DNA from: an uncultured Collinsella sp.
GTDB lineage: Bacteria; Actinomycetota; Coriobacteriia; Coriobacteriales; Coriobacteriaceae
DNA: 34,208 nucleotides
Assembly: GCA_902465015.1 (NCBI GenBank)
Contig: CABQLK010000020.1
Coordinates: forward strand, 1 to 34,208
Direction: 5' to 3'
Shown: positions 31,747 to 34,208 of the stretch, piece after piece
How positions within the stretch are numbered: the first letter of the stretch is position 1
Layout: each line of letters starts with the position of its first letter
Notes under the pieces: generated by a model
What the model saw: only the letters and a program-made list of their open reading frames with translations
What the model was told of the DNA's origin: nothing
Databases searched by the model: none
Translations under genes and position numbers: made by a program

Positions 31747-31803
31747 ACCCTTTATACCTAGGCAAGTCGGCGGCAAAACGGGCTTCAAAGCGTCCTTCGC
31801 AAT

Positions 31804-31839
31804 CAAAAAGCCGGGGCCCGCATGATGCGGACCCCGGCT
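31804..31839 (-). terminator. glnA terminator
   Basis: AGCCGGGG...CCCCGGCT (31809-31839, with an inner CCGCAT/ATGCGG stem) is followed on the minus strand by TTTTTGA. It lies 30 bases after the stop codon. Confidence 0.9.
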
Positions 31840-31868
31840 CAATACCGTGACGATATGTCAGTTACGCT

Positions 31869-33956
31869 CTACACGTAGAACAGGATGTCGTCGTAGGTCG
31901 GGACCGGCCAGTAGTCGGCGGCCACGATCTCCTCCATGGCATCCACGGCAGCACGCAGCGCATCCATAGCGGGAACGACCTCGTGCGCGTAGACGTTGGC
32001 CTGCTCCTGACCATCGAGGCCCTCAGCCTTCTGATGCACGGCGTCGAGCGCCTTGATGGAGTCGTTGATGGTGGTGATGCCGTTGCAAAGCTTGTTGAGC
32101 GTATTCTGCTCACACTGCATGGCGGCCTCGGCGCCGGCGGCGCGGATAGTCTCAAGGCCCTTAGCGACCTTGGTGGCATAGGCGGTAATGACCGGGCGAT
32201 AGGTACGACGCGCCTCGCGAACCATCGTGGTAGCCTCGATGTTCATGAGCTTGTTGTACTTCTCGAGCTTGCAGTCGTAGCGGCACTGAGCCTCGGCCTT
32301 GGTCAGGACGCCCGTCTCCTCAAAGAGCGCGATAGCCTTATCGGAAACAAAGGCGGGCAGGGCATCGGCCGTGGTCTTGTTGTTGGCAAGGCCGCGCTTC
32401 TCGGCCTCAACGGGCCACTCGTCGGAGTAGCCGTCGCCGGAGAACAGGATGCGCTGGTGGTCAGTCAGGACCTTCTTGCAGTACTCGAGCGCGGCGTCCT
32501 GGAACTTATCCTCGGGCGTACCCTCGAGTGCGTCGGCGAAGGACTTGAGCGACTTGGCCACGGCAGCATCGAGCACCAGATTGGAGTCGGAGACGTTCTG
32601 CTCGGAGCCGCAGGCACGGAACTCGAACTTGTTGCCGGTAAAGGCGAACGGGGAGGTGCGGTTGCGGTCGGTGTTGTCCTGCATCAGCTTGGGCAGGGTA
32701 TCGGCGCCCAGGTCGAGCACGCCGCGCGTGGCATGGACGGAAGCCTTGCCATCGATGATCTTCTCGACAACCTCGGTAAGCTGGTCGCCCAGGAAGATGG
32801 ACATAATCGCCGGAGGAGCCTCGTTGGCGCCCAGACGATGATCGTTGCCGGCCGAGGCAACGGAGGCACGCAGGAGCTCCTGATAGTTATCGACGGCCTC
32901 AATCACCGCGGTGAGGAAGACGATGAACTGCAGGTTGTCGAGCGGGGTGTCGCCCGGATCGAGCAGATTCTCGGACTCGGTGCCAAGCGACCAGTTGTTG
33001 TGCTTGCCCGAACCGTTAATGCCCTCGAAGGGCTTCTCGTGCAGTAGGCAGACCAAGTCGTGGCGGGAGGCGATGAGCTTCATCTTCTCCATCATGACCA
33101 GATTCTGGTCGATGGCCTCGTTGACCTCGCCATAGACAGGGGCGAGCTCATGCTGGCAGGGAGCGACCTCGTTGTGCTTGGTCTTGGCGGGAATGCCGAG
33201 CGCCCACAGCTCATCGTCCAGGTCCTTCATGTAGGCCGAGACGGTGGGGCGGATAGCGCCAAAGTAGTGCTCCTCGAGCTCCTGGCCCTTGCATGGAGCA
33301 GCACCAAAGAGGGTGCGGCCGGTGATGACCAGGTCCTTGCGCTTGCGGTAAGCGTCCTTCTTGATCAGGAAGTACTCCTGCTCGTCGCCCACGGAAGGAA
33401 CGACCTTCTTGGGGGTCTTACCGAACAGCGCCAAAACGCGCTTAGACTCACGCGAGAGCGCGGTCATGGAACGCAGCAGCGGGGTCTTCTTGTCCAGGGC
33501 CTCGCCCGTGTAGGAGCAGAAAGCCGTGGGGATGCACAGGACATCGTCCTTGATAAAGGCGGGGCTGGTGGGATCCCAAGCGGTGTAGCCACGGGCCTCG
33601 AAGGTGGCGCGCAGGCCGCCGTTGGGGAAGCTGGAGGCGTCCGGCTCGCCCTGGATGAGGTTCTTGCCCGTAAACTTGGTAATGGCGGTGCCGTCGTGGT
33701 TGGGCTCCAGGAAGCTGTCGTGCTTCTCGGAAGTAATGCCCGAAAGAGGCTGGAACCAATGTGCGTAGTGCGTCGCGCCCTTGGAGATGGCCCAGACCTT
33801 CATGGCATGGGCAACGGCGTTGGCCACATCCAGGTCGAGCGGCTCACCGCCCTCGAGGGTTGCAGCAAGGCGCTTCCAAATGTCCTTGGGGAGGTAGTCC
33901 TTCATGACTTCCTCAGAGAACACCATGGTCCCGAAGCGGTCAGTAAGTTCGGCCAT
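31869..33956 (-). CDS. glnN: Glutamine synthetase type III (GlnN)
   Basis: The 695-residue enzyme makes glutamine from glutamate, ammonia and ATP. The length and sequence fit the large GSIII class rather than GSI (about 450 residues). Markers are an N-terminal domain with WFQPLSGITSEKHDSFLEP, VVPSVGDEQEYFLI, KTKHNEVAPCQHELAPVY, the ATP/glutamate region GSGKHNNWSLGT, and RTSPFAFTGNKFEFRACGS. The C-terminal helical extension is present. ATG 33956 has AAGGGAG six bases upstream; an upstream in-frame ATG has no site. It is monocistronic. An inverted repeat upstream (34036) may control it in response to nitrogen. Confidence 0.95.
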   Translation of the reverse strand: MAELTDRFGTMVFSEEVMKDYLPKDIWKRLAATLEGGEPLDLDVANAVAHAMKVWAISKGATHYAHWFQPLSGITSEKHDSFLEPNHDGTAITKFTGKNLIQGEPDASSFPNGGLRATFEARGYTAWDPTSPAFIKDDVLCIPTAFCSYTGEALDKKTPLLRSMTALSRESKRVLALFGKTPKKVVPSVGDEQEYFLIKKDAYRKRKDLVITGRTLFGAAPCKGQELEEHYFGAIRPTVSAYMKDLDDELWALGIPAKTKHNEVAPCQHELAPVYGEVNEAIDQNLVMMEKMKLIASRHDLVCLLHEKPFEGINGSGKHNNWSLGTESENLLDPGDTPLDNLQFIVFLTAVIEAVDNYQELLRASVASAGNDHRLGANEAPPAIMSIFLGDQLTEVVEKIIDGKASVHATRGVLDLGADTLPKLMQDNTDRNRTSPFAFTGNKFEFRACGSEQNVSDSNLVLDAAVAKSLKSFADALEGTPEDKFQDAALEYCKKVLTDHQRILFSGDGYSDEWPVEAEKRGLANNKTTADALPAFVSDKAIALFEETGVLTKAEAQCRYDCKLEKYNKLMNIEATTMVREARRTYRPVITAYATKVAKGLETIRAAGAEAAMQCEQNTLNKLCNGITTINDSIKALDAVHQKAEGLDGQEQANVYAHEVVPAMDALRAAVDAMEEIVAADYWPVPTYDDILFYV

Positions 33957-34035
33957 ACGGAACTCCCTTCGTATCGGCACCGCGTGAGAAGCGGTGTTGA
34001 TTACTAACGAACGAGTCATAGCTTAGACTCGCCGT

Positions 34036-34073
34036 GTTTCCGCGACATTACCGTTATGTTGCTGTCGCGAAAC
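34036..34073. promoter_or_regulatory. Inverted repeat upstream of glutamine synthetase
   Basis: GTTTCCGCGACA and TGTCGCGAAAC pair over 11 bases with one bulge, around a 15-base centre, about 80 bases before the glnN start. The remaining 34074-34208 shows nothing clear. Confidence 0.4.
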
Positions 34074-34208
34074 CAATCAATGAGGTTACCCTATCGAGGC
34101 GGCGTTGCCACCCTCAACAGCCAATCAACTGCATAAATTGCAGACCTCTCTCCATGGTTTAAGGGTAGTCAATTTGGGATGGAGCTCTATTAACTGGTAT
34201 TTTGCATC

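Noticed and set aside
1..34208. CRISPR array or complete insertion sequence
   Set aside because: No evenly spaced direct repeats with unique spacers, and no transposase or integrase gene in any frame.

Overview
The window looks like chromosome of a gut coriobacterium, most likely Collinsella or a close relative. This rests on high GC, strong AGGAGG-type ribosome binding sites, many PTS genes, a type III glutamine synthetase, and fermentative dehydrogenases. The genus is inferred from gene content, not from a database match. There is no rRNA, CRISPR array, integrase or complete insertion sequence; one tRNA gene is present.

Layout. 1-2000: a truncated unknown gene, a 63-residue frame broken by an in-frame TGA, and a PadR - DUF1700 - small membrane protein operon on the minus strand. 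2000-2600: a decayed methyltransferase gene and a bidirectional terminator. 2617-10112: a sugar locus on the minus strand, transcribed in the order LevR-like regulator, then EIIB-EIIC-EIID-EIIA (mannose family), then a DUF2961/GH172 glycosidase, then a ROK fructokinase-like kinase. 10140-10800: gene debris, including a scrap of MTA/SAH nucleosidase. 10855-16221: housekeeping genes (guaA, ansA, ychF) with a small Xre regulator, its 24-bp palindrome and two small proteins. 16349-21654: an alpha-glucoside locus (GH4 6-phospho-alpha-glucosidase, PTS EIICB, divergent zinc dehydrogenase and HutC-type GntR regulator). 21786-26213: a polyferredoxin, half of a glycerol dehydrogenase, a full glycerol dehydrogenase and an iron alcohol dehydrogenase. 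26714-31056: two related unknown proteins and a MurT-GatD fusion. 31157-31233: tRNA-Glu, followed by repeats built from its 3' end. 31869-33956: glutamine synthetase III.

How it fits together. The 2617-10112 locus appears to import a fructose-containing sugar through a mannose-family PTS, cleave it in the cytoplasm with a GH172 enzyme and phosphorylate the released hexose with a zinc-type ROK kinase. Its regulator belongs to the sigma-54 activator family but has lost the sigma-54 contact loop and the Walker B acidic residues. The second PTS locus is a more standard maltose/isomaltulose-type pathway. Candidate GntR operators sit in its divergent promoter region. The dehydrogenase cluster fits fermentative NADH disposal or glycerol metabolism.

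The most notable items are the PTS-coupled GH172 operon, the degenerate LevR regulator, the MurT-GatD fusion, two 213-221 bp elements with related terminal inverted repeats, and the repeat structure downstream of tRNA-Glu.
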